From Halomonas urumqiensis (lineage in GTDB: Bacteria; Pseudomonadota; Gammaproteobacteria; Pseudomonadales; Halomonadaceae), in contig NZ_PYUD01000001.1 of NCBI RefSeq assembly GCF_003028575.1, positions 868,001 through 932,000 on the forward strand: DNA of 64,000 nt, written 5' to 3'. Position numbers and translations under genes: made by a program. The notes beneath the pieces are model-generated. The model was not told the DNA's origin. It did no database searches and worked only from the letters and a program-made list of their open reading frames with translations. Each line of letters begins with the position of its first letter. Position 1 is the stretch's first letter. Below are positions 17,031 through 24,893 of this stretch, piece by piece.

Positions 17031-17226
17031 GGGGGCAAGCCGAAGGGGAGGTCCTACGCCAGGGGTGAGGAGCGAAGCTCCGAACGGGCTGACCATGGAT
17101 GGTCAGCACCGGCCCTGCAAGTGGCGCAGGATGCGAGAACGCCGCAGGGCGTCGGTAGCGCCCAGGGATGGGTTTACAGCGCCTCCCCGCAGGCTTGCCG
17201 CCGGAAAGCGCTGCGAACAACAGCCC
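17031..17226. repeat. structured intergenic repeat, copy A
   Basis: A roughly 196-base element fills the gap between the CoA ligase and 3-hydroxyacyl-CoA dehydrogenase genes. Outer arms 17031-17051 and 17182-17202 pair almost completely (GGCAAGCC/GGCTTGCC and GGGGAGG/CCTCCCC). Inside are hairpins at 17069-17081 (GGAGC/GCTCC), 17088-17107 (GCTGACCAT/ATGGTCAGC around a central GG) and 17139-17152 (ACGCC/GGCGT). It shares AGCGCCCA, GGATGGGTT and ACAGCGCCTCC, plus the CTGCGA...AGCCC end, with the copy at 32971-33147. Different but perfectly paired central stems in the two copies show that structure is conserved. Confidence 0.85.
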
Positions 17227-17260
17227 ACAGTGGATCAAGAAACATCATCAGGAGAGTGCA

Positions 17261-18109
17261 ATGAGTGAGCAACCGGTCGGCGTGGTCGGCGCGGGCACCA
17301 TGGGGCAGGGTATCGCCCAGGTACTCGTGACCAGCAGCTTTTCCGTCAAGCTCTACGATGTGGCGGATGACCAGCTCGGGCGTGCCCAGCAGGCCATCGA
17401 CAAGGGGCTTGGCAAGCTGGTGGCCAAGGAAAAACTGACCGAGTCGGACAAGACGAGCGCCCTTGCCCGGCTCGATACCACCACGGCTCTGGATGCGCTG
17501 CGGGGCTGCGAGATCATTATCGAGGCCGCCCCTGAACAGCCGGCGCTGAAGGAGAAACTGTTCCGTGACCTCAGTCACCTGAGCCACGATGCGATCCTCG
17601 CCTCGAATACCTCGTCGCTGTCGCTGACCCGCCTGGCCGCGGTATGCGAGCGGCCCGAACGCGTGGTGGGCATGCACTTCTTCAATCCGGTGCCGGTGCT
17701 CAAGCTGGTCGAAGTGATTCGCGCCGAGCAGACCAGTGACGCCACCGTGGCACGCATCGAGCGGCTCGCCGGCGATCTCGGCAAGACCGCCGTGGCCATC
17801 GCCGACTCGCCCGGTTTCGCGGTGAACCGCCTGCTGGTGCCGATGATCAACGAGGCGGCTTTCCTGTTGCAGGAGGGTGCGGCCAGCGCCGCCGACATCG
17901 ATGCCTCGATGAAGCTTGGCGCGGCGCACCCCATGGGTCCGCTGGCGCTGGGTGATCTGATCGGCCTGGATGTCTGCCTGGCGATCATGGAAGTGTTGCA
18001 GGAGGGTTTCGGCGACCCGAAGTATCGCCCCTGTCCGCTGCTCAAGCGCATGGTCGCCGCGGGCTACCTGGGTCGCAAGTCCGGCCGTGGGTTCCACGTC
18101 TACGAATAA
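17261..18109 (+). CDS. 3-hydroxybutyryl-CoA dehydrogenase family protein
   Basis: The 282-residue product has the usual length for NAD(P)-dependent 3-hydroxyacyl-CoA dehydrogenases. GVVGAGTMGQGIAQ (residues 6-19) is the Rossmann loop, and GMHFFNPVPVLKLVEV carries the catalytic His. The C-terminal domain contains GFAVNRLLVPMINEA and HPMGPLALGDLIGLD. AGGAGAG precedes the ATG; the longer upstream reading lies inside the structured repeat and was discarded. It oxidises the 3-hydroxyacyl-CoA that the neighbouring hydratase would form. Confidence 0.92.
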   Translation: MSEQPVGVVGAGTMGQGIAQVLVTSSFSVKLYDVADDQLGRAQQAIDKGLGKLVAKEKLTESDKTSALARLDTTTALDALRGCEIIIEAAPEQPALKEKLFRDLSHLSHDAILASNTSSLSLTRLAAVCERPERVVGMHFFNPVPVLKLVEVIRAEQTSDATVARIERLAGDLGKTAVAIADSPGFAVNRLLVPMINEAAFLLQEGAASAADIDASMKLGAAHPMGPLALGDLIGLDVCLAIMEVLQEGFGDPKYRPCPLLKRMVAAGYLGRKSGRGFHVYE

Positions 18110-18237
18110 CACCATGGCGTATTGTCTTGGCTGCGTATTGACCCAATGAGGGATTGCTGCCCAACCAAGCGTTCGCTAGGGTTGGGGGATGTCGCGACTG
18201 TGTTCAACTGGTGTTCTACCCACTAAGGAGCCTCCCC

Positions 18238-19011
18238 ATGAGCGAGAAACCGATCGAGGTGGTCGACAACGGCGGCATCGTGCGCCTGACCATAACGCGT
18301 CCCAAGGCGCTCAATGCGCTGAACAGTGCCGTGCTGGAAGCGCTTGAAGCCACGCTGCTCGAACTCGAGGCCCGTGACGATCTGCGTGCCGTGTTGATCA
18401 CCGGTGCCGGCGAGAAGGCCTTCGTCGCCGGCGCCGATATCGCCGAGATGCGCGACAAGACCCCTGAACAGGCCCGCGCCTTCGCGCAGAAGGCGCTGAA
18501 GACATTCAAGCGACTGGAGACCTTGCCGGTGCCGGTAGTGGCACTTGTCAACGGGTTCTGCCTGGGCGGTGGGTGCGAGCTGGCCCTGGCCAGTGACTGG
18601 GCGGTGGCCAGTGATAACGCCGTCTTTGGGCAGCCCGAGGTGTTGCTTGGCGTGATTCCGGGCTTCGGTGGCACCCAGCGTCTGCCGCGCCGTGTCGGCC
18701 CCGCCATGGCGCTGGATCTGGTTACCACCGGGCGCAAGATCGATGCCGCCGAAGCCCTGCGCATCGGCCTCGTCAACCAGGTGATGCCACAAGCCAACCT
18801 CGAGGCTTACGCCGAAGAGTTGACCAAGCAACTGGGTGGCAATGGCCCGGAGGCGGTGCGTAACGCCAAGCAGGCGGTGCATGATGGCCAGGACCAGGAT
18901 CTCGATAGCGCCTTGGCGCTGGAGACCAGTCTGTTTGCGCTTGGCTTTGCCGGTGCGGAACAGAAGGAAGGCATGAATGCCTTCCTCGAGAAGCGCAAGC
19001 CGAACTTCTGA
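18238..19011 (+). CDS. enoyl-CoA hydratase/isomerase family protein
   Basis: This 257-residue crotonase-fold enzyme hydrates enoyl-CoA. AFVAGADIAEM (about 60-70) forms the first oxyanion-hole segment and NGFCLGGGCELALASD (about 104-119) the second. The Glu of GCELA and the Glu of FGQPEV are at the catalytic positions. AAGGAG lies 8 bases upstream of the ATG. It closes the acyl-CoA cluster and is followed by a strong bidirectional stem-loop. Crotonase-family substrates are broad; a DmdD-like methylthioacryloyl-CoA role is possible given its neighbours but not shown. Confidence 0.9.
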   Translation: MSEKPIEVVDNGGIVRLTITRPKALNALNSAVLEALEATLLELEARDDLRAVLITGAGEKAFVAGADIAEMRDKTPEQARAFAQKALKTFKRLETLPVPVVALVNGFCLGGGCELALASDWAVASDNAVFGQPEVLLGVIPGFGGTQRLPRRVGPAMALDLVTTGRKIDAAEALRIGLVNQVMPQANLEAYAEELTKQLGGNGPEAVRNAKQAVHDGQDQDLDSALALETSLFALGFAGAEQKEGMNAFLEKRKPNF

Positions 19012-19034
19012 GTCTCGAGCTGTCGACTGACAGA

Positions 19035-19068
19035 CCAAGCGGCCGTGGTGAACACCACGGCCGCTTGG
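19035..19068. terminator. bidirectional stem-loop terminator
   Basis: A perfect 16-base-pair stem (arms CCAAGCGGCCGTGGTG and CACCACGGCCGCTTGG) with a 2-base loop lies between the convergent enoyl-CoA hydratase and EamA genes. There is no long T run on either side, so termination efficiency is uncertain, but position and stability fit a shared transcription end. Confidence 0.7.
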
Positions 19069-19108
19069 CGTTGTGGAACGTGGTGCGATGCGGTTTGCCG
19101 CGTGGCGA

Positions 19109-20002
19109 TCAACTCGGCGGGGGCGTCACGGCCTTTCGGCGCAGTCGCAGCACGCCTGTGGCGATGGCGGTGCCGACCAGGGTGATCGCCATGCCGGTGA
19201 GAATTTGTACTGTCAGCCCTTCGCCGAGCAGCAGGTATCCCCACAACAGGGCACTGACCGGCACCAGAAAGGTCACGGTCGATGTCGCCGTGGCGCCGGC
19301 ACTGGCCAGTAGCGCGAAATAGAGCATGAAGGCCACGGTGGTGCTGAGCATGGCCAGCGCCAGCGCATTGGCCCAGACCAGGCCGCTGATCGGCTCGGTT
19401 GGCCATAGCCAGAGCCCGGGCCCGAGCAGGATCAAGGCCGACATGGCCGAGCTGCCGGCGGCCAGCACCCGGGCGGGCAGATGAGAGAGATAGGTGCGCG
19501 AATAGTTGCCGGCAATGCCGTAGCAGAAGGTGGCGCCAAGTACCGCCAGAATGAACCAGCCATCCCCACCCAGCGTGAAATCCAGGCGGTCGGCCGACAG
19601 CACGTAGACCCCGAATAACGCCATGGCAAGCCCCAGGTACTGCTGGCGTTGCACCGGGACACTGAACAGCAAGGCGCCAATCAGTGCGGTAAAGATCGGT
19701 GTGGTGGCGTTGATCAACGAGGTAAAGCCTGCCTCCAGCCGCGTGGTGGCAAGCGCCAGCAGCGAGAACGGCACCACGTGATTGATGAACCCGAGCATGA
19801 ACAGTTGACGCTTGTGCCGCCACACCAGCTTGAGATAGCGCATGCTGAGCAGCAGCGGGACCAGCAGCAGCGCGCCCACGCCCATACGCACCAGCACCAG
19901 GGGAATCGCCCCGAACTCCGGTGCGGCAACGCGCATGAAGATGAACGACATCCCCCACAGCGATGAGAGCAGGATCAGACGAAGCGTATCGGCCGGAGAC
20001 AT
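19109..20002 (-). CDS. EamA/DMT family exporter
   Basis: The 297-residue protein has ten hydrophobic segments arranged as two EamA repeats, the normal length for drug/metabolite transporters of the RhaT/YdcZ-like group. The N-terminus, LILLSSLWGMSFIFMRVA, is typical of repeat 1, and the second repeat ends in LLWGYLLLGEGLT. AAGGA sits upstream of the ATG. The upstream in-frame extension of 52 codons is not membrane-like and was dropped. The substrate is probably an amino acid or other small metabolite but cannot be assigned. Confidence 0.88.
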   Translation of the reverse strand: MSPADTLRLILLSSLWGMSFIFMRVAAPEFGAIPLVLVRMGVGALLLVPLLLSMRYLKLVWRHKRQLFMLGFINHVVPFSLLALATTRLEAGFTSLINATTPIFTALIGALLFSVPVQRQQYLGLAMALFGVYVLSADRLDFTLGGDGWFILAVLGATFCYGIAGNYSRTYLSHLPARVLAAGSSAMSALILLGPGLWLWPTEPISGLVWANALALAMLSTTVAFMLYFALLASAGATATSTVTFLVPVSALLWGYLLLGEGLTVQILTGMAITLVGTAIATGVLRLRRKAVTPPPS

Positions 20003-20063
20003 TCGGCTTCCTTGGTGGGTTCCCAGTCGAAGGCCCGTCGGCACGGGCCACTCAATGCGGCTG

Positions 20064-20939
20064 TCAGGCGTTGGAGACGAGTCCGGGACTGATGACTTCC
20101 AGGGCCGCTGGGCGAGTCCATACGCTGACGCTGTCCATGCGCCCCATGTCCTCGCCATCAGCGGTCAACGCCCGTGCGTGGCGCAGTCGCAGTTCCGCCC
20201 GGGTCGTTGCCACATGTACCACCGCATCGCCCTTGCGGGGTTGGCGTCCGGTCAGACGGGAGCATAGATAGCTCAGCAACAGTGTCGGCCAAGGCCTTGG
20301 CCGCACGGCGACGATATCGAGCCTGCCATCGTCGAGGGTGACCTCGGGAAAACGTTGGCCGCCACCAAAGAAAGCGCCGGAGGCGATAGCGATCGACAGC
20401 CACTGGCCCTCGATACACTCACCATCATGTCCGATGCTGGCGTGAAAGCCGCGTTGCAAGCCGGCCTTCTGGGCCAGCACCGTCAGGTAGCTGAAGCGTC
20501 CCAGCGCCTTTTTCTGGCTTGCCGAGGCGTCGGTGGCCGGCAGGGCGCCGAGCCCCACGTGAACGACATTGAGGAACAGCCGGTCGTTCACCCAGCCGAC
20601 ATCCGCTCTGGCGGTGCGCCCCGTTGCCACCACCCGGCAGATGGCGGCCGGGTCGGTGGGCAGGCCCAGGTTGCGGGAGAAGTCGTTGGCGGTGCCGGAG
20701 GGCAGCACACCGAGAATGGCATGGTGTTCGATGCATACGCCGGCGATACGGTTCACCGAGCCATCACCACCGGCCACCAGCACCAGGTCACCTGCCCGGA
20801 GGTGATCTTCCCAGTGGTCATCGCCAAGTCCCACCTCGTTCAGATCGTGCACCCCGGCACGCTCGAGGTGGGCCAGCCAGAACGCCATTCCTCTCCGTCC
20901 ATCGCCGGCCTTGTCGTTGACAATCAACCACTTGCGCAT
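20064..20939 (-). CDS. diacylglycerol kinase/lipid kinase family protein
   Basis: A 291-residue member of the DAGK catalytic family, which phosphorylates diacylglycerol, sphingoid or related lipids with ATP. It starts MRKWLIVNDKAGDG, carries the nucleotide-binding motif VAGGDGSVNRI (about 63-73) and then GVLPSGTANDFSRNLG (about 87-102). YegS-like residues are present in DDGRLDIVAVRP near the C-terminus. GGGAGA precedes the chosen ATG. It lies behind the EamA gene's start on the same strand, but a 61-base gap makes operon membership uncertain. Confidence 0.87.
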   Translation of the reverse strand: MRKWLIVNDKAGDGRRGMAFWLAHLERAGVHDLNEVGLGDDHWEDHLRAGDLVLVAGGDGSVNRIAGVCIEHHAILGVLPSGTANDFSRNLGLPTDPAAICRVVATGRTARADVGWVNDRLFLNVVHVGLGALPATDASASQKKALGRFSYLTVLAQKAGLQRGFHASIGHDGECIEGQWLSIAIASGAFFGGGQRFPEVTLDDGRLDIVAVRPRPWPTLLLSYLCSRLTGRQPRKGDAVVHVATTRAELRLRHARALTADGEDMGRMDSVSVWTRPAALEVISPGLVSNA

Positions 20940-21041
20940 CCCTGTGTCTCCCTCGCCCGAATTTGTCACCGTGCGAGTATAGCCAATCGCGCTGTCGACA
21001 TCGCCTGTTGCGAAGGGCCGGCTTAGGGCCTTGAGACTGGC

Positions 21042-21200
21042 TCAGGGTTTCCAGAAAGGCTTGGTGGCTTCCCGGCGGGCCTGCTCGGGGTTGATACCGA
21101 TGTCGTCGAGCAGACGTTTGTCGAGGCCGAGCAGGGCGCGCCGGGTGCGACGGCGTTGCATGATGACCCGTAGCCTAGAGGTAAGCGAGGGAAGGTGCAT
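21042..21200 (-). CDS. DUF1127 (YjiS-like) small protein
   Basis: A 52-residue basic protein with the DUF1127 signature: RRRTRRALLGLDKRLLDDIGI, shown here without its last residues, followed by NPEQARREATKPFW. AGGAGA lies 7 bases before the ATG. Small DUF1127 proteins occur widely in proteobacteria, and some take part in phosphate or RNA metabolism. The role here is unknown. It is divergent from the MocR-type regulator gene. Confidence 0.85.
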   Translation of the reverse strand: MHLPSLTSRLRVIMQRRRTRRALLGLDKRLLDDIGINPEQARREATKPFWKP

Positions 21201-21399
21201 GGCGGTTCTCCTGTGTGGGGCACCCTCACAGGCTAAGGCGATGGCCGGAACCGATATAGATTCAGTGTCGCGGAATTTTTGCGGTACAGTTTCCAATGGC
21301 GACACCCTGTACTGGACGCCGAGTGACGATCTGTACCGGTCGTTCTGCAAGTGTCAGTGCTAGTGTTAGTGGCAGTGCAAAGGGGGGGAAAGAGCCGGA

Positions 21400-22848
21400 A
21401 TGACGCGCTATGAAGAAGTGGCGGCGGCCTTGCGCCAGCGTATCGAGCACGATCTCTATCGGGTCGGCGACCGCTTGCCTTCGCTGCGCAGGGTGTGCGA
21501 GGAGTTCCAGGTCAGTGTCTCCACGGCGCAGGAGGCATTTCGACGCCTGGAAGATGCCGCGCTGATCGAGGCCCGCCCGCGCTCCGGCTTTTTCGTGCTG
21601 CCGCGTCATGTCCCGGATCAGTTACCGGCCATGTCGCGCCCCGCACAGTGCCCGCTTGATGTCTCCCAGTGGGATGACGTGCTGGATCTGGTGGGCATGC
21701 CGGGCAGTCATCCGCTGTTGATGCTGGGCACCGGTATTCCCGACCTGAAGGCACCCACGCTGCGACCCTTGACCCGCCAGTTGGCAACCCTGCACCGCCG
21801 CCATGATCCGGCCGATCTCAACTACGACTCGTTGATCGGCAGCCTCGCCTTGCGCCAGCAGGTGGTGCGGCTGGCTGCCGCATCGGGATGCCTGCTGCAC
21901 CCCGATGATGTGTTGATCACCACCGGCTGCCAGGAAGCGTTGTCGATCGCCATTCGCGCCACGACGTCGCCCGGAGACGTCGTGGTGGTCGACTCGCCGA
22001 GTTTCTACGGCACCCTGCAGATTCTCAAGGCCAATGGCTTGAAGGCGCTGGAGATTCCCACCGACCCGCGGACCGGGATCAGTCTCGAGGCGTTGGAACT
22101 GGCGCTGGAACAGTGGCCGGTGAAGGCCATTCAGGTCACGCCGACCTGCAACAACCCCTTGGGCTATACCATGCCTGAGGCCCGCAAGGCGGCGCTGGTG
22201 GCGTTGGCTAAGCGCTTCGATGTGGCGATCATCGAGGATGATATCTATGGTGACTTGGCCTATGGCCATCCACGCCCGCGCACGCTCAAGTCCTTCGACA
22301 CGGACGGGCGGGTGCTGTTGTGCAGCGGGTTCTCCAAGACCCTGAGCCCAGGTTTGAGAGTCGGCTGGTTGGCGCCCGGTTGCTATCGTGATCGCGCCAT
22401 GCACATGAAGTACGTCTCCACCGGTGCCTCGGCGAAGGTGCCGCAACTGGCAGTGGCCGAGTTCATTGCCCATGGCCACTATGAACGCCATCTACGCGAG
22501 GTGAGTCGCCAGTATCAACGCCATCGCGACAGTATGATCGGCTGGATCAACGCCTGCTTCCCGGCGGGCACGGGGGTCAGCTATCCACAGGGCGGGTTCA
22601 TGCTGTGGCTGGAGTTGCCGGGAGGCGTCGACTGCCATGCGCTGAACCAGCGCCTCGCGGAACAGCATATCCGCATTGCCCCCGGCACCCTGTTCTCGGC
22701 CTCCGGCAAGTATCGCCACTGCTTGCGCATCAACCATGCCGCCCCTTTAACCGACGCCGTGTCCCAGGCGATCCGCTGTGTCGGCGCTACAGTCGCGACA
22801 ATGGTGGATGAGCAGGCAGCAACACCTGTTGATGCTGAGGCCTGGTAG
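21400..22848 (+). CDS. MocR-type GntR/aminotransferase regulator
   Basis: This 482-residue regulator joins an N-terminal GntR winged helix (residues 1-72, with YRVGDRLPSLRRVCEEF and STAQEAFRRLE) to a fold-type I aminotransferase domain. The PLP lysine lies in CSGFSKTLSPGLRVGW, and other PLP-site motifs are TTGCQEAL, TPTCNNPLGY and EDDIYGDL. MocR proteins sense PLP or amino-acid adducts and usually control a neighbouring gene. The nearest candidates are the DUF1127 gene (divergent) and the VIT transporter downstream. The ribosome site is weak (GAGCCGGA close to ATG). Confidence 0.9.
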   Translation: MTRYEEVAAALRQRIEHDLYRVGDRLPSLRRVCEEFQVSVSTAQEAFRRLEDAALIEARPRSGFFVLPRHVPDQLPAMSRPAQCPLDVSQWDDVLDLVGMPGSHPLLMLGTGIPDLKAPTLRPLTRQLATLHRRHDPADLNYDSLIGSLALRQQVVRLAAASGCLLHPDDVLITTGCQEALSIAIRATTSPGDVVVVDSPSFYGTLQILKANGLKALEIPTDPRTGISLEALELALEQWPVKAIQVTPTCNNPLGYTMPEARKAALVALAKRFDVAIIEDDIYGDLAYGHPRPRTLKSFDTDGRVLLCSGFSKTLSPGLRVGWLAPGCYRDRAMHMKYVSTGASAKVPQLAVAEFIAHGHYERHLREVSRQYQRHRDSMIGWINACFPAGTGVSYPQGGFMLWLELPGGVDCHALNQRLAEQHIRIAPGTLFSASGKYRHCLRINHAAPLTDAVSQAIRCVGATVATMVDEQAATPVDAEAW

Positions 22849-22929
22849 CGTCCTTGAGCCAATGCTTGCCATTCACAGGTACTTCAGCTCACAGGCACTT
22901 CAGCTCACATCTTTCAGCACAGGATGATC

Positions 22930-22947
22930 ATGGATATCTTTGCATGA
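22930..22947 (+). CDS. possible five-codon leader ORF overlapping the VIT gene start
   Basis: ATG GAT ATC TTT GCA TGA encodes MDIFA and has AGGA 6 bases upstream. Its stop overlaps the ATG of the VIT-family gene (ATGA), which itself has no visible ribosome site. The layout suggests the main gene is translated by coupling from this mini-ORF. A true peptide function is unlikely. Confidence 0.4.
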   Translation: MDIFA

Positions 22948-23702
22948 GCAAGCCAACCCGCGAGAGCCTGGCTCACGAGCACCATCCCGAGGCGATACGA
23001 CGTCGGCTGAATACTGCCGAGACACCACGCACGCTGCCGGATGCCATTCTTGGTGGTATTGACGGCTGCGTGACGACCTTTGCGGTGGTCTCGGGGGCCT
23101 TTGGCGCAGGCTTCTCCTCGACGGTTGCCCTGGTGTTGGGGGTTGCCAACCTGTTGGCTGATGGCTTCAGCATGGCGATCAGCAACTTTGAAGCGATTCA
23201 GGCCGAACGCGAGTACATCGAAGACGTGTCCCGCAGTGAACGGCGCCATATCGATCTGGTGCCCGAGGGGGAGCGTGAGGAAATTCGTCAGATATTCCAG
23301 CGCAAGGGCTTTTCCGGCGAGACGCTTGAACGTGTCGTCGAAACGTTGACCCAGAACCGCGAGGTGTGGGTGGAAACCATGCTCAAGGAGGAACATGGCT
23401 TGCAGCCTGCTGGCCTGAGCCCTTGGCGCTCGGCACTAGCGACCTTCTTGGCATTCATGACGGTAGGCGCCATGCCGCTGATTCCCTACGCATTTCACGG
23501 GATGGGTGCCACCAGGCAGTTCGCGGCAAGCCTTGCGATTGCTGCCCTGATGTTCTTTCTGATCGGCATGGGCAAGAGCCTTGTCTACCATCGCCCCATA
23601 CTGCGCTCCGGCTTGCGCACCCTGCTGATGGGAGGCGCAGCGGCGGGGCTTGCCTTTGCCACAGGACATCTTGCGCAGCTGCTGTTTGGCATCGACATCT
23701 AG
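22944..23702 (+). CDS. VIT1/CCC1 family Fe/Mn transporter
   Basis: The 252-residue protein has five membrane segments, like vacuolar iron transporters that export Fe2+ or Mn2+ across membranes. Segment 1 is DAILGGIDGCVTTFAVVSGAF and segment 2 is VALVLGVANLLADGFSMA. A cytosolic helical domain follows, rich in Glu and Arg (about 75-145, with EREYIEDVSRSERRHID). Three more segments end at GHLAQLLFGIDI. The start lacks a ribosome site but overlaps the stop of a five-codon ORF. The N-terminal HEHHPE stretch may contact metal. Confidence 0.85.
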   Translation: MSKPTRESLAHEHHPEAIRRRLNTAETPRTLPDAILGGIDGCVTTFAVVSGAFGAGFSSTVALVLGVANLLADGFSMAISNFEAIQAEREYIEDVSRSERRHIDLVPEGEREEIRQIFQRKGFSGETLERVVETLTQNREVWVETMLKEEHGLQPAGLSPWRSALATFLAFMTVGAMPLIPYAFHGMGATRQFAASLAIAALMFFLIGMGKSLVYHRPILRSGLRTLLMGGAAAGLAFATGHLAQLLFGIDI

Positions 23703-23834
23703 TTGGCTTGCCGGCCATGTTTCGGGGTATTCGATAGCTTTTGTCGCTTGGACCGCATCGCATGCTGGCCTCATGCTGCGCGAACGGCCGGGAAGTGCCT
23801 TGCCAGACGATCATGATCGGGAGAGACGAGAAAG

Positions 23835-24893
23835 ATGACCATTGCCGCCTTCATCGCTGGGCTGGTGTTGTTGATCGTGGGAGCCGAGGCGCTGGTGCGT
23901 GGCGCCTCGCGTCTTGCGGCGCGAGCGGGGATCTCGCCGTTGATCATCGGCCTGACCGTGGTCGCCTTTGGCACCAGCTCACCGGAGCTGGCGGTCAGCC
24001 TGAAGGCCGCCATGGATGATCAGGCTGGCATCGCCATGGGTAACGTGGTCGGCAGCAATATCTTCAACGTGCTGTTCATCCTTGGTGTGTCGGCGTTGAT
24101 CGTGCCACTGGCGGTAGCCCAACAATTGGTGCGTATCGACATTCCGCTGATGATTGGCCTGTCGGTGCTGGTATTGCTGCTCGCCCTGGACGGCGGAATC
24201 GGTCATCTGGATGGCCTTGTGCTGGTGGGGGGCTTGGCCGCCTATCTGACCTTCCTGCTGTTCCAGAATCGCCGCAACCCGCCGCCCACCGAGCCGAACA
24301 CCGCCACCGGGGATGATCGCCACTGGGCCATCAACCTGGCGATGGTGGTCGGTGGCCTCGTGCTGCTGGTGCTGGGCTCGCGTTGGTTCGTCGAGGGCGC
24401 GGTGGCTTTCGCCAACTACCTTGGCGTCAGCGATCAGGTCATCGGCTTGACCATCATCGCCGCCGGCACATCGCTGCCCGAGGTGGTGACCTCGATCATC
24501 GCCGCCCTGCGCGGTGAGCGTGATATCGCGGTCGGCAACGTGGTGGGCAGCAATGTGTTCAATATCCTTGGCGTGCTTGGCCTGACCGGGTTGCTCGCGC
24601 CTTCGGGCATCGCGGTATCCGAGGCAATGCTCGGGTTCGATTTGCTGGTGATGATCGCCGTGGCACTGGCCTGCCTGCCGGTGTGTTTCACCGGCGGCAC
24701 CATCAGCCGTTGGGAAGGGGGCGTATTGCTGGGTTACTACGTGGCTTACACGCTTTACCTGGTGCTGGCCGCGACCCACCATGACGCCCTGGCCGGTTTC
24801 TCGACCGCCATGCTCTATTTCGTATTGCCACTCACCGTGCTGACACTTGTCGTGCTGACGGTTCAGGAGCGCTATCGCGCCAGGCGAGCGTGA
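23835..24893 (+). CDS. calcium/sodium antiporter, YrbG-type CaCA family
   Basis: The 352-residue product contains the two alpha repeats of cation/Ca2+ exchangers: GLTVVAFGTSSPELAVS with GNVVGSNIFNVLFILG (about 35-85), and GLTIIAAGTSLPEVVTS with GNVVGSNVFNILGVLG (about 203-250). About ten membrane helices are predicted. It should exchange Na+ (or K+/H+) for a divalent cation at the inner membrane. Its 3' end overlaps the convergent SixA-CHAD gene by 22 bases, so the two stops lie inside each other's coding sequence. Confidence 0.9.
   Translation: MTIAAFIAGLVLLIVGAEALVRGASRLAARAGISPLIIGLTVVAFGTSSPELAVSLKAAMDDQAGIAMGNVVGSNIFNVLFILGVSALIVPLAVAQQLVRIDIPLMIGLSVLVLLLALDGGIGHLDGLVLVGGLAAYLTFLLFQNRRNPPPTEPNTATGDDRHWAINLAMVVGGLVLLVLGSRWFVEGAVAFANYLGVSDQVIGLTIIAAGTSLPEVVTSIIAALRGERDIAVGNVVGSNVFNILGVLGLTGLLAPSGIAVSEAMLGFDLLVMIAVALACLPVCFTGGTISRWEGGVLLGYYVAYTLYLVLAATHHDALAGFSTAMLYFVLPLTVLTLVVLTVQERYRARRA

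Noticed and set aside
18807..20051. A 414-codon minus-strand frame spanning the hydratase and EamA genes
   Set aside because: It is out of frame with both real genes and crosses the terminator hairpin; its composition is that of a shadow frame.
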